A stretch of 64,000 bases of DNA from Pseudomonas fluorescens (GCF_004683905.1 NZ_CP038438.1:5518001-5582000); one strand, 5' to 3'; positions 44,442 to 53,886 are shown, counted from the stretch's first letter. Notes: generated by a model from the letters alone, not told the origin. Translations and numbers: made by a program.

Positions 44442-44513
44442 GCTATCGCGAGCAGGCTCACTCCTACAGTAGGAATGCGTTCCCCCTGTAGGAGTGAGCC
44501 TGCTCGCGATAGG
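44442..44513. repeat. REPIN, family B
   Basis: Inverted GCGAGCAGGCTCACTCC copies with a short (about 22-bp) spacer, between fecR-like and receptor genes. Confidence 0.9.
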
Positions 44514-44653
44514 GCCACCCGCAGCACTCGAAAATTCCGAATCGGCCGCCCCACTCCCAGTTAATCGAAATTATTTTCATCCAGCCCTATCACTTTTCAA
44601 TTCTCGTCCGGCACACAGGCAATTGAGAAATATTTCCATTCAGGAGCCTTCGC

Positions 44654-47092
44654 ATGTCCCGTTCGCTAGACACCTTGTTGCGCCCCAGTCTGTTGGCCAT
44701 CGCCATTGCCCTCAGCGCGCCGCTGCTCAGCAGCGCGTTGCTCGCTGCTGAACAGGCCTCTAGCGTGCGTGCCTACAACCTGCCAGCGGCGCCGCTGTCG
44801 ACCACCCTGAACCAGATCGCCAGCCAGGGCGGCCTCGCGCTGTCGCTGAATCCGTCGCTGGCCGCCGGCAAGACCTCTGCGCCGGTCAGCGGTCAGTACG
44901 ACGCCGCCGGTGCTCTGCGCGCGGCGCTGCAAGGCACCGGTCTGCAACTGGAACAAAGCAGTACCGGCACCTACACCCTGGTGGCAGTGCCGGAAGGGAC
45001 ATTGGCGCTGCCGGAAACCGCAGTGATCGGCGTGGAAAATCTGGAAACCGCCTGGGGCCCGGTCGAAGGCTACACCGCTACCCGCACCGCCGCCGGCAGC
45101 AAGACCGACACCGCGCTGGTCGAAGCGCCGCGCTCGATCTCGGTCGCCACGCGTCAGCAAATGGACGACCGCAGCGTGCACAGCCTCGATGACGCCGTAC
45201 GCTACATGCCGGGCATCACCGCCAGCAGCTACGGCAGCGACACCCGTATCGACTGGCTACGGGTGCGCGGTTTCGAGCCGACTCAGTTCCTCGACGGCCT
45301 GCCGCTGCCCAAGGGCGTATACGCCAACCCAAAGCCTGAAACCTGGAACCTCGACCGCCTCGCGCTGCTGCGCGGCCCGGCCTCTTCCGTCTACGGCCAG
45401 ACGCCGCCGGGCGGTCTGCTGGACATGGTCAGCCGGCGCCCGAGCTCGGAAGCCAGCAGCGAAATCCAGTTGCAGTACGGCAGCGACAACCATCGTCAGA
45501 TCAACTTCGCCAGCACCGGCAAGATCGACGACGCCGGGCAGTTTCTCTACGGCATCAGCGGTGTGGTGCGCGACAGCGACACGCAGATCGATCACATCGA
45601 GAACAAGCGCTATAACATCGCGCCGAGCCTGACCTGGAACATCGATGACGACACCAAATTCACCCTGCTGACCCAGTTCACCCGCGACGATACCGGTGTC
45701 ACCAGCCAGTTCTACCCGATTCAGGGCACCAAGATCGACATGCCGTTCGGCAAGATTTCCCATCACAAGAACCTCGGTGATCCGGACTACGATTTCTACG
45801 ACCGCACCTACTACGCGCTCGGTTATGCCTTCGAGCATCGCCTCAACGACGTCTGGCAGTTCAAGCAGAACCTGCGCTACACCAAGTCGGATCTGTCGTT
45901 CCAGACCGTGACCGTCAACAGTTACAACCCATCGTTCGCCGGCTTCACCGTGGATGCTCAGGGCAATGTCGGTCGCGGCACCACCAACGTTGATGAAGAC
46001 ATCAGCCAGTTCGCCGTGGACAACAACTTCCAGGCCGACTTCGCCACTGGAGACATCCGCCATACGCTGTTGCTCGGTCTGGATCACCAGCGCAGCAACA
46101 CCAACTACACGTCGATCTTCGGCACCGCGCCGGACATTAACGTCAACAATCCGATCTACGGTCAGCCGATCACCCGTCCAGCACGTTCTTCGGCGTTCTA
46201 TGACTATGACCAGAAGACCTACCAGACCGGCCTGTACGTGCAGGACCAGATGGCCCTCGACCAGTGGCGCCTGACCCTCGGCGGACGTGAAGACTGGGTG
46301 CACACCGGCACGCAGTTCATCAACAAGGGCGACGCCACCAACACCCAGCGCGACAAGGCGTTCAGCGGCAACGCGGCGCTCAGCTACGTGTTCGACTCGG
46401 GCTTCGTGCCGTACCTGTCGTACGCCGAATCCTTCCAGCCAACCAGCGGCGCCGATGCCACCTCCACCGGTTCGCTCAAGCCGACCGAAGGCAAGCAATG
46501 GGAACTGGGCATCAAGTACCAGCCGCCGGGCAGCAAGACTCTGCTGAGCGCTGCGGTGTATGACCTGACCCAGAAGAACGTCGCGGTCAACAGCATCGTC
46601 AACAACGTGACCATCACCAGCCAGACCGGTGAAGTGAAGGTCAAAGGCCTGGAGCTGGAAGCGGTTTCCGACGTCACCGATAACCTGAAAGTCATCGCCG
46701 CCTACACCCTGGCCAAGTCCGAAGTGCAGAAAGGCGTGGACAAGGGCAATCGCCTGCAACTGATGCCTAACCAGCAAGCTTCGCTGTGGACCGACTACAC
46801 CTGGCACAGCGGCGTACTCGACGGTTTCGGCATCGGCGGTGGCGTGCGTTACACCGGCAACACTTACGGCGACAAGGCCAACACCTGGCTGGGCAAGGCG
46901 GACGCCTACACCGTGTTCGACGCCTCGGTGCATTACGACCTCGGTCGCCTGGACAACAGCCTCAAAGGTGCGTCGCTGGCAATTAACGCCACCAACCTGT
47001 TCGACAAGGACTACATCTCCACCTGCGACGGCTACTACTGCTACTACGGTGACCAGCGCAGCGTCATCGCCAGCGCCACTTACAAGTGGTAA
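44654..47092 (+). CDS. TonB-dependent siderophore receptor with signalling domain (ferrichrome/FiuA-like)
   Basis: An 812-residue outer-membrane transducer. Residues 1-32 are a signal peptide; 38-115 form the STN signalling domain ('AAPLSTTLNQIASQGGLAL') that contacts the FecR protein; then plug ('EAPRSISVATRQQMDDR', 'LRGPASSVYGQTPPGGLLDM') and a 22-strand barrel ending in the C-terminal Trp. The end 'CDGYYCYYGDQRSV' resembles ferrichrome receptors, and the sigma-FecR neighbours mirror the fiu locus, so hydroxamate siderophore uptake is likely; exact ligand is not proven. AGGAG lies 8 nt before ATG 44654. Confidence 0.92.
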   Translation: MSRSLDTLLRPSLLAIAIALSAPLLSSALLAAEQASSVRAYNLPAAPLSTTLNQIASQGGLALSLNPSLAAGKTSAPVSGQYDAAGALRAALQGTGLQLEQSSTGTYTLVAVPEGTLALPETAVIGVENLETAWGPVEGYTATRTAAGSKTDTALVEAPRSISVATRQQMDDRSVHSLDDAVRYMPGITASSYGSDTRIDWLRVRGFEPTQFLDGLPLPKGVYANPKPETWNLDRLALLRGPASSVYGQTPPGGLLDMVSRRPSSEASSEIQLQYGSDNHRQINFASTGKIDDAGQFLYGISGVVRDSDTQIDHIENKRYNIAPSLTWNIDDDTKFTLLTQFTRDDTGVTSQFYPIQGTKIDMPFGKISHHKNLGDPDYDFYDRTYYALGYAFEHRLNDVWQFKQNLRYTKSDLSFQTVTVNSYNPSFAGFTVDAQGNVGRGTTNVDEDISQFAVDNNFQADFATGDIRHTLLLGLDHQRSNTNYTSIFGTAPDINVNNPIYGQPITRPARSSAFYDYDQKTYQTGLYVQDQMALDQWRLTLGGREDWVHTGTQFINKGDATNTQRDKAFSGNAALSYVFDSGFVPYLSYAESFQPTSGADATSTGSLKPTEGKQWELGIKYQPPGSKTLLSAAVYDLTQKNVAVNSIVNNVTITSQTGEVKVKGLELEAVSDVTDNLKVIAAYTLAKSEVQKGVDKGNRLQLMPNQQASLWTDYTWHSGVLDGFGIGGGVRYTGNTYGDKANTWLGKADAYTVFDASVHYDLGRLDNSLKGASLAINATNLFDKDYISTCDGYYCYYGDQRSVIASATYKW

Positions 47093-47123
47093 GCGCGTGA
47101 GCTGAACCAGGTTCTGTCACCAG

Positions 47124-47154
47124 GCCGTCCCCCGTGGACGGCTTCGGTGTTTTT
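47124..47154 (+). terminator. Hairpin and T run after the receptor gene
   Basis: Stem GCCGTCC / GGACGGC (5-nt loop) followed by TTCGGTGTTTTT, between the receptor and PepSY genes. It may attenuate read-through rather than end the operon. Confidence 0.6.
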
Positions 47155-47166
47155 GAAGGTCATGAA

Positions 47167-48291
47167 ATGAAAAGTAAAACAATTCGCCGTTGGTCGTTCA
47201 TCCACACCTGGACCAGCCTGATCTGCACCGTGTTTCTGCTGCTGTTGGCATTGACCGGTCTGCCGCTGATCTTTCATCACGAAATCGAGCACCTGCTCGG
47301 CGATGCCCCGCAAGTGCGCGAGATGCCGGTCGACACGCCGCGCCTGAACCTGGCGCAACTGGTCGAGGCCGCAGAAAAACATCGCCCAGGTGAAGTGGTG
47401 CAGTACTTCGGTTTCGAAGACGACGAACCGAACGCCGTGCTGACGATCATGGCGAAAACCGCCGGCACCGAACCGAACTCGTCGCACACCTTCATGCTCG
47501 ATGCGCGCACCGGTGAAGCGTTGGAAACCCCGTCGGCCAATGGCGGGCTGATGCTGTTCATCTTGCGCCTGCACGTCGACATGTTTGCCGGACTGCCGGG
47601 CAAGTTGCTGCTGGCGTTCATGGGTCTGCTGTTCGTGGTCGCGATCATCTCGGGCACGGTGCTCTACCTGCCGTTCATGCGCCGCTTGCAGTTCGGCACC
47701 GTGCGTCAGGACAAGTCCACCCGCCTGCGCTGGCTCGACCTGCACAACCTGATCGGCGTCGTTACCCTGACCTGGGCGCTGGTGGTCGGTGTCACCGGCG
47801 TGATCAGTGCCTGTGCCGATCTGATCATCGCCGCGTGGCGCAACGACACGCTGAGCGCCATGGTCGCGCCCTACCGCGATGCCCCGCCGCTGACCCGCCT
47901 GGCACCGGCCACCCGCCTGCTCGACATCGCCCGCGACGTGGCGCCGGGAATGAACCCGGATTTCATCGCTTTCCCCGGCACGCGGTTTTCCAGCGAGCAT
48001 CATTATTCAGTCTTCATGAAGGGCGGCACGCACCTGACCTCGCACCTGCTGACGCCGGTGCTGATCGACGCCAGCACCCTACAGGTCACCGCTGTGGCCG
48101 AGCGCCCGTGGTACATGGACGCCATGGGCATGTCCCAGCCGCTGCACTTCGGCGACTACGGCGGCATGCCGATGAAGATCCTCTGGGCAACCCTCGACGT
48201 GCTGACCATCATCGTCCTCGGCAGTGGCGTGTATCTGTGGGTGGTGCGGCGTAAAGCGGCAAAACCGTTGCCGCTGGAGGCTGCTGCATGA
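47167..48291 (+). CDS. PepSY-domain inner-membrane protein (ferrisiderophore reductase-like)
   Basis: A 374-residue PepSY-associated TM protein with helices near 17-38, about 145-178, 195-225 and a final one at 340-362, and periplasmic PepSY segments between. Members encoded beside siderophore receptors are thought to reduce ferric siderophore in the periplasm to release iron. ATG 47167 has GAAGG 7 nt upstream; the frame upstream to 47134 lacks a ribosome site. Its stop overlaps the next small gene (ATGA). Confidence 0.85.
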   Translation: MKSKTIRRWSFIHTWTSLICTVFLLLLALTGLPLIFHHEIEHLLGDAPQVREMPVDTPRLNLAQLVEAAEKHRPGEVVQYFGFEDDEPNAVLTIMAKTAGTEPNSSHTFMLDARTGEALETPSANGGLMLFILRLHVDMFAGLPGKLLLAFMGLLFVVAIISGTVLYLPFMRRLQFGTVRQDKSTRLRWLDLHNLIGVVTLTWALVVGVTGVISACADLIIAAWRNDTLSAMVAPYRDAPPLTRLAPATRLLDIARDVAPGMNPDFIAFPGTRFSSEHHYSVFMKGGTHLTSHLLTPVLIDASTLQVTAVAERPWYMDAMGMSQPLHFGDYGGMPMKILWATLDVLTIIVLGSGVYLWVVRRKAAKPLPLEAAA

Positions 48292-48467
48292 AGCCGCGTC
48301 AGTCGAGTTTCTGGAAAGTGTTCAGCACGCCGCTGGTGATTGCGCTGCTGAGTGCGGCGGGGTTGTTTTCGGCGTTGCTGGGGGACGGGATCTGGGATGC
48401 GTTGAGTTGGGTCGGGCTGGGTGTTCCCGCATTTCTGGCCATAAGAGGCTTGCTGCCGCGCGAGTGA
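48288..48467 (+). CDS. Small two-helix membrane protein of the siderophore operon
   Basis: A 59-residue protein, 'MKPRQSSFWKVFSTPLVIAL...' with two hydrophobic helices (about 14-31 and 38-55) and a basic N-terminus. The ATG overlaps the PepSY stop by 4 bp, and the reading frame uses core-like codons, so it is very probably translated. Tiny membrane partners like this often follow PepSY-TM genes in iron operons; the function is unknown. Confidence 0.82.
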   Translation: MKPRQSSFWKVFSTPLVIALLSAAGLFSALLGDGIWDALSWVGLGVPAFLAIRGLLPRE

Positions 48468-48488
48468 TTTTTGTGCTGCCTGACAGGG

Positions 48489-48571
48489 CCTCTTCGCGAG
48501 CAAGCCCGCTCCCACAGGGGATTTGTGAACGAAACAGATCCAGTGTGGGAGCGGGCTTGCTCGCGAAGGCG
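48489..48571. repeat. REPIN, family A
   Basis: Inverted GAGCGGGCTTGCTCGCGA copies about 33 bp apart, between the iron operon and the GST gene. Confidence 0.9.
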
Positions 48572-48660
48572 GCCTGATGAACACCAGCAAATCCCTCGCC
48601 AGCCGTTCTGTATCTGACTAGGCTAATCTCCTGCTCTTCGATGACCACCGAGGTTTGCCA

Positions 48661-49290
48661 ATGTCCGCCCCCAGCATGACCCTGTTTCACAACACGCTCT
48701 CCCCGTTCGTGCGCAAAGTGATGGTGCTGTTGCACGAGACCGGCCAGCAGGATCGCGTCGCCCTGCAAGACTGCGTCCTCACCCCGGTCAGCCCGGACGC
48801 TGCGCTCAACGCCGACAACCCGCTGGGCAAGATTCCCGCCCTGCGTCTGGCCGACGGCAGCGTGATTCATGACAGCCGCGTGATCCTCGAATACCTCGAC
48901 CAGCAACACGTCGGCAATCCGCTGATCCCTCGCGAAGGAGCGGCCCGTTGGCGGCGTCTGACCCTGGCCTCGCTGGCCGACGGGATCATGGACGCCTCGG
49001 TGATGGTGCGTTACGAACTGGTGCTGCGCGCCCCGGAAAAGCACTGGGACGAATGGCTCGACGCCCAGCGCGAGAAGATTCGTCGCGCCCTGGCCTATCT
49101 GGAAAGTGACGCCATCGCCGAGCTGACCAGCCATTTCGACGTGGCGGCGATCAGCGTCGCTTGTGCACTGGGTTACATCGATCTGCGTCATCCGGATCTG
49201 GACTGGCGCAGCGCCAATCCGCAACTGGCCAACTGGTATTTCGACGTTAGCCAGCGACCGTCCATGGTTGCCACGATGCCCAAGCCTTAA
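48661..49290 (+). CDS. Glutathione S-transferase family protein
   Basis: A 209-residue GST: thioredoxin-like N-terminal domain ('MTLFHNTLSPFVRKVMVLLHE', 'NPLGKIPALRL', 'DSRVILEYLD' for the glutathione gamma-glutamyl site) and a helical C-terminal domain. It likely conjugates or reduces electrophiles in the cytoplasm; the substrate is unknown. ATG 48661 has GAGG 7 nt upstream and is preferred to TTG 48655. Flanked by REPINs on both sides. Confidence 0.9.
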   Translation: MSAPSMTLFHNTLSPFVRKVMVLLHETGQQDRVALQDCVLTPVSPDAALNADNPLGKIPALRLADGSVIHDSRVILEYLDQQHVGNPLIPREGAARWRRLTLASLADGIMDASVMVRYELVLRAPEKHWDEWLDAQREKIRRALAYLESDAIAELTSHFDVAAISVACALGYIDLRHPDLDWRSANPQLANWYFDVSQRPSMVATMPKP

Positions 49291-49311
49291 GGCTGCGGCG
49301 CCTGTTCCGCC

Positions 49312-49381
49312 CTCTTCGCGAGCAAGCCCGCTCCCACATTGGAATGCGTACTCCTGTGGGAGCGGGCTTGCTCGCGAAGGC
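49312..49381. repeat. REPIN, family A
   Basis: Inverted GAGCGGGCTTGCTCGCGA copies with an 18-bp spacer, between the convergent GST and creD genes. Confidence 0.9.
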
Positions 49382-49462
49382 ACCACCTCGTTTCCACAGG
49401 CAGAAACCCGACAATCCGCGTCACCAATTCTTCCTTCCAGCGCTGCTCCTCTCGCAACCCGC

Positions 49463-50833
49463 TCATTGCATCGCCTCCACATCAAACGCCAGCGGCTTGG
49501 CCGGTTTTTGCCCGATCCCGTACCAGTCGAGTTTGCGCGTCAGCACCATGAACACCCCGAGCAGACCGAACAACAGCAGCGAACCCATCAGCAGCGCGTA
49601 ATCCTCGGCGCTCAGCAGGCCATACAGCAGGCCATACAACGCCGCCAATCCCGCAGAAAAACTCAGGCCATGACGCACGCTGTGCAGCACGTGGCAGACG
49701 TAAAACCCGATCAACAGCACACAGCCACTGGCCGACAGCAGATACGCCAGGGCAAAGCCGATGTGCTCCGACAACGACAGCAGCAACAGATAGAAGAACG
49801 CCAGCGCCACACCGACCAATGCGTATTGCACCGGGTGCACCGCCAGACTCTTGAGCACCTCGAACAGGAAGAAACCGGCGAACGTCAGAACGATAAACAA
49901 CAGCGCATATTTGATCGCCCGATCACTCTTCAGGTACTGATCCACCGGATCGATGAAGCTCACACCAAAGCTGCGCCCGTTGAACGCCTCGCAGTCATTG
50001 CCCAGCACGCAGCGGTTCATCGCTTCCTGCAGGTTGGTGGAGAAAAACGTGGTCTGCCAATCGGCGCTGAAACCCTGGTCGCTGATCTCGCGTTTGCCCG
50101 GCAGGAAGTTGCCGACAAAACTGGGGTGCGGCCAGTTGGCGGCAAGACTGACGTGACTGCTTTTGCCCACCGGCAACACCTGCAACGAACCGGTGCCTTG
50201 CAGACGCAGGTCGAAACCGAAGGTCAGCTCCGTGGCGTTGCGGGTATCCAGCGCTGGCAACGTCACCCGCACGCCTTCGCCGAGCCAGCCGACTTGGGTA
50301 CCTGGTACGAAGTCCAAGCGCTGGCCATCGAGTTCCAGTTTCAGGGCGTTTTCGATGCCGCGAATATCGCTGATGCCCACTGCCAGAAACGGCGCGTCGA
50401 ACTGGTAATCGGCAAAGTCTTCCTTGATCCCCAACTGCGCCGGCAACGAGAAATGCCCGTTGATGCGATTGTCGGCATGGAACAGTCGCGCTTCGTAGAT
50501 ACCGCGATTGCGCAGCTCGGTCTGCACCTGACCGTCGAGCTCGAAGCGCTCCGGGAGAAAGTACAGCCGACCGCGTTCTTCGCCCAGTTCTTCGTAGCGC
50601 TGACTGGTTTTCTCGTTGGTCTTCCAGGTGCGCACCACTTTGCGATACGGCACCACCATCACCGGCCCGCTCAGTTGCTGGCTGTAGCTGGAGCTGCGGG
50701 CGATGTCTTCGAGCACGCCGTCGCGCAGTTGCTGGCGATCATCGATGATACCGTCAATCATCAGCAGCGGTATCAGCAACAGCAGGATCAACAGGGCAAT
50801 CGCCCCGAGCTTTATGGTCAGATTCTTGTTCAT
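49463..50833 (-). CDS. creD: Cell envelope integrity inner-membrane protein CreD
   Basis: A 456-residue inner-membrane protein: one N-terminal helix (8-27), a large periplasmic domain (about 30-295), and five or six helices at 300-440. It matches CreD, the effector most strongly induced by CreBC in Pseudomonas, linked to envelope integrity, beta-lactam response and biofilm. ATG 50833 has GGGAGAG upstream. A direct repeat resembling a CreB tag lies about 50 bp upstream of the start. Confidence 0.92.
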   Translation of the reverse strand: MNKNLTIKLGAIALLILLLLIPLLMIDGIIDDRQQLRDGVLEDIARSSSYSQQLSGPVMVVPYRKVVRTWKTNEKTSQRYEELGEERGRLYFLPERFELDGQVQTELRNRGIYEARLFHADNRINGHFSLPAQLGIKEDFADYQFDAPFLAVGISDIRGIENALKLELDGQRLDFVPGTQVGWLGEGVRVTLPALDTRNATELTFGFDLRLQGTGSLQVLPVGKSSHVSLAANWPHPSFVGNFLPGKREISDQGFSADWQTTFFSTNLQEAMNRCVLGNDCEAFNGRSFGVSFIDPVDQYLKSDRAIKYALLFIVLTFAGFFLFEVLKSLAVHPVQYALVGVALAFFYLLLLSLSEHIGFALAYLLSASGCVLLIGFYVCHVLHSVRHGLSFSAGLAALYGLLYGLLSAEDYALLMGSLLLFGLLGVFMVLTRKLDWYGIGQKPAKPLAFDVEAMQ

Positions 50834-50880
50834 GGGACTCTCCCTGTTTGGATGGGCAGAGTCTGCTGTTGATGTATGAG

Positions 50881-50896
50881 GGGAATGTGGGGGGAA
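50881..50896 (-). promoter_or_regulatory. CreB-tag-like direct repeat upstream of creD
   Basis: On the minus strand, TTCCC-N6-TTCCC. The CreB/BlrA tag is TTCAC-N6-TTCAC, so each half has one mismatch but the spacing is exact. It lies 48-63 bp upstream of the creD ATG. Confidence 0.4.
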
Positions 50897-50922
50897 TATG
50901 GAGATTGTGTGGAGACTGCACC

Positions 50923-51022
50923 GGCCCCTTCGCGAGCAAGCCCGCTCCCACAGTTGATCTTTGGTGTGACCAAGACCTGTGTTTCACCCCCCCCCTGTGG
51001 GAGCGGGCTTGCTCGCGAAGGC
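50923..51022. repeat. REPIN, family A, between creC and creD
   Basis: Inverted GAGCGGGCTTGCTCGCGA copies. Its spacer is closely similar to that of the REPIN at 58433 (GTTGATCTT.GGTGTGAC..A then GACCTGTGTTTC). Confidence 0.9.
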
Positions 51023-51034
51023 AGCGACTCGGTT

Positions 51035-52453
51035 TCAGGACAAGCGCAATGTCACTTCCACACCGCTCTCGACGTTGCGGATATGCATCGACCCACCATG
51101 CAACTTCACCACTTCTTCAACGAAGTTCAGCCCCAACCCGGTGCTCTTGCGCCCAGTGTCCGGGCGCGGCAGCGAATAAAATCGCTCGCTCAGGCGTGGC
51201 AAGGCGTAATCGGGAATCGCCGCTGCTTCGTTGAACAAGCGCAACTCGACCTGCTCCCCCACGCGCTCGGCACTGAAGCGCAGCAGCCCGGCGACCGGGG
51301 TGAAATCCAGCGCATTCTCCAGCAGATTGCCCAACGCCTGACGCAACAGAAACGGCTCGCCGATCAGCAGCAGATCTGGCGCAATCGTCTGCTCGACCTT
51401 GAGCCGCCGGCCTTCGATGCGCGCTGCCTGCGCCCGCAACAATTCATCAACCAATGCCGCCAGCGGCACCGCCACGCGCTCCTCAAGACCCTGCCGCTGT
51501 TCCACCTGAGCCAGATTCAACAGCCGCTCGATCAACTGCTGCATCCGCGCGCTTTCGCTGTCGATGTTGCCGACAAAGCGCAAGCGCTGAATCGCTGGCA
51601 TCTCGTCCTGCAGCAATTCCGCCGCACCGCGTATCGCCGCCAGCGGGCTTTTCAATTCATGGGTCAGGGTGTGCACGTAGCGCTCGACGTAAGCCTTGCC
51701 TTCGAGCTGGGTGCGCATCTGTTCCACCGCCGTCGCCAGTTGCTCCAGTTCGCCGCCACGGTAATGCGGCACTTCCACTCGCCGGCCTTCGCTCACCGCC
51801 TGCGCATACCCGGTCAAACGGTGCAGCGCGCGGCTCAGCCACCACGACAGCAAAGCGCCGAACAGCAGACCGAGGCCGATCAGCCCGGCGCCGTAAAACA
51901 GCAGGCGCCGCTCGGTACGATCAACATAAGGCTGCAATGAGCTGTTGGGTTTGGCCACGGTAACCACGCCGATGATCCGGCCGTTGTCGCGGATCGGCGC
52001 GCCGACGTGCATCACCGAGGAGTTCGCATCATTCGGATCGCTGCGGCTCGAACGAGCGCCGTACTCACCACGCAAAGTCAGGTAGACGTCGTTCCAGCGC
52101 GAGTAATCCTGCCCGACCGCCACGCCGCTGGAATCCAGTACCACGATGCCTTTGGCGTCGGTGACGTAGATGCGGTGGTTGACCTGATTTTTCGGCAAAC
52201 CCCAAATGGTCGCCTGCGGCTGGCGTTCACCGTAGGCACGCAACAATTCGGGCCAGCGGTTTTCGCTGAGCGTGCCGGCCTTGAAATCATCACGCAGGAT
52301 CTCCGCCATCAGGTTGGCGGTGTCGACCAGAGTCTCTTCGGTGGACTGGCGCACGCCCGGGCGGATTTCTTCCATCACCGTGTTGAGCACGAAGTAACCG
52401 GTCAGGCCGACAAACAGCACATACACCAGAAAAATCCGCAGCCCCAACGACAT
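51035..52453 (-). CDS. creC: Sensor histidine kinase CreC
   Basis: A 472-residue membrane kinase: helix 5-27, a periplasmic sensor domain to about 180, helix 183-205, HAMP, dimerisation domain with phospho-acceptor His in 'HTLTHELKSPLAAIRG', and a HATPase domain with 'NLLENALDFTP' and 'GLGLNFVEEVV'. It phosphorylates CreB. ATG 52453 overlaps the creB stop by one base (TGATG); the longer frame to 52657 is a shadow in creB. Confidence 0.94.
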   Translation of the reverse strand: MSLGLRIFLVYVLFVGLTGYFVLNTVMEEIRPGVRQSTEETLVDTANLMAEILRDDFKAGTLSENRWPELLRAYGERQPQATIWGLPKNQVNHRIYVTDAKGIVVLDSSGVAVGQDYSRWNDVYLTLRGEYGARSSRSDPNDANSSVMHVGAPIRDNGRIIGVVTVAKPNSSLQPYVDRTERRLLFYGAGLIGLGLLFGALLSWWLSRALHRLTGYAQAVSEGRRVEVPHYRGGELEQLATAVEQMRTQLEGKAYVERYVHTLTHELKSPLAAIRGAAELLQDEMPAIQRLRFVGNIDSESARMQQLIERLLNLAQVEQRQGLEERVAVPLAALVDELLRAQAARIEGRRLKVEQTIAPDLLLIGEPFLLRQALGNLLENALDFTPVAGLLRFSAERVGEQVELRLFNEAAAIPDYALPRLSERFYSLPRPDTGRKSTGLGLNFVEEVVKLHGGSMHIRNVESGVEVTLRLS

Positions 52454-53133
52454 CAGCTGTGCCCCGGGCTGTAGCTGTAACCGAGGCCGCGATGGGTCTG
52501 GATCGGCTCGGCATCGGCCCGCACCAGGCGCAATTTGGCGCGCACGCTTTTGATGTGGCTGTCGATGCTGCGCTCGTAACCGGCGTCGGCGGCAACCCCC
52601 AGCGCATCGAGCAATTGCTCGCGGCTGAACACCCGCTGCGGTTGTTCGAGCAGGCATTGCAACAGGCGAAACTCATGACGGGTCAGGCTCAACGGCTGTC
52701 CCCGATAGACGATCTGCACACGCTCGGCATCGATGCGAAACAGCGCCGAGGACGCTTCAACCGCAGGACGCGGCGCCATGCGCTTGAGAATCGCCCGTAC
52801 CCGCGCGGCGACTTCCCGTGGGCTGAACGGCTTGACCACGTAATCGTCGGCGCCGATCTCCAGCCCCACCACCCGATCGATCTCGGCGTCCCGGGCACTG
52901 AGGAACAGCACCGGCACTTCACTGAAGCGCCGCAGCTGTTTGCAGGTTTCGAAACCGCTGATGTCCGGCAGGCCGATATCGAGAATGATCAAGTCAGCCG
53001 GGGTCTGCCGTTGAAACTCCAGCGCCGCCGCGCCGAGGCTCAGCCACGTGGTGGCGAACCCCTCGCCCTGCAGGGCAAAAATCAGCGTGTCGGCAATCGC
53101 CGCTTCGTCTTCGACAATCAGGATATGAGGCAT
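52453..53133 (-). CDS. creB: Response regulator CreB
   Basis: A 226-residue OmpR/PhoB-type regulator: receiver domain ('ILIVEDEAAIADTL', phospho-Asp in 'LIILDIGLPD', Lys in 'VVKPFSPRE') and a winged-helix DNA-binding domain ('LSLTRHEFRLLQCLLEQP', 'DSHIKSVRAKL'). It activates creD and other genes. ATG 53133 gives the family N-terminus 'MPHILIVEDE'; ATG 53148 five codons earlier cannot be excluded. Confidence 0.94.
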   Translation of the reverse strand: MPHILIVEDEAAIADTLIFALQGEGFATTWLSLGAAALEFQRQTPADLIILDIGLPDISGFETCKQLRRFSEVPVLFLSARDAEIDRVVGLEIGADDYVVKPFSPREVAARVRAILKRMAPRPAVEASSALFRIDAERVQIVYRGQPLSLTRHEFRLLQCLLEQPQRVFSREQLLDALGVAADAGYERSIDSHIKSVRAKLRLVRADAEPIQTHRGLGYSYSPGHS

Positions 53134-53201
53134 GGCGTCCGAGCCCATGGGTTAAGTGCGCGAACGGTGCCCCAAGCCTGACGTTACGTCAATGAGACCA
53201 C

Positions 53202-53705
53202 TTAGCAGTCCGGCTTGTCGGCGGTGAAACGCCGCGCCGGGTTCACTGCCGCGCCGAACTCGCGCAAGGCCTTGGCACCGATCAGCAGCGGGTAGTTGAA
53301 GTTGCTGCGGTCGGTCAGGTTGACCTCAACGGTGCGCTTGACGTTGCCCAGGCACAGTTCCAGATCGACCACAGGGCGCTTGGCGACTTCAGTGCTGTCA
53401 CCCTCGTCCTCTTCATCCGAGCGGCTCTTGATCTTGCTGATCCGCGCGACCTTGTGTTCGTAGACCTTGTTGCTGGCATCCTTGGTGCCGAGGCGGAAAC
53501 GCACCCAGTTCTCGCCGTCGCGGGTGAAAGTCTCGATGTCCTTGGCCGACAGCGAGGCGGTCAGCGCGCCGGTGTCCATCTTGGCCTTGAGAACCTCACC
53601 ACCGATTTCCGGCAGCGCGATGTATTCGTAACGCCCGTACAGGGTCGGCTCGGCGGCCATGACCGGCAGGGCGACGAGGGCAAACAGTGCAAGGAGGGAT
53701 TTCAC
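53202..53705 (-). CDS. Retropepsin-like aspartic protease family protein, exported
   Basis: A 167-residue protein with a signal peptide (1-20, 'MKSLLALFALVALPVMA') and a single retropepsin-like fold of the PF05618/RimB-RloA group. The active-site motif is D-T-G-A in 'AKMDTGALTASL', and 'PLLIGAKALREFG' is the conserved flap/closing strand. The start is GTG 53705, with AAGGAAG upstream; the frame beyond it runs through a REPIN. Family members cleave unknown periplasmic targets. Confidence 0.85.
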   Translation of the reverse strand: MKSLLALFALVALPVMAAEPTLYGRYEYIALPEIGGEVLKAKMDTGALTASLSAKDIETFTRDGENWVRFRLGTKDASNKVYEHKVARISKIKSRSDEEDEGDSTEVAKRPVVDLELCLGNVKRTVEVNLTDRSNFNYPLLIGAKALREFGAAVNPARRFTADKPDC

Positions 53706-53783
53706 GTAGAGGGCTTCCTTGGAAAATGAGGGCGTCAGACGCGAGATTTTAGACAGCCGGCGAGCAATTGGTTCGCTTGAGTC

Positions 53784-53886
53784 CGCCTTCGCGAGCAAGC
53801 CCGCTCCCACAGGGGATCCGGGATCTGTTGGAGATGGCATGCACACTGAAGATCCACTGTGGGAGCGGGCTTGCTCGCGAAGAGCC
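53784..53886. repeat. REPIN, family A
   Basis: Inverted GAGCGGGCTTGCTCGCGA copies; the spacer near the right copy (GAAGATCCACTGTGGG) is shared with the REPIN at 33268. Confidence 0.9.
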
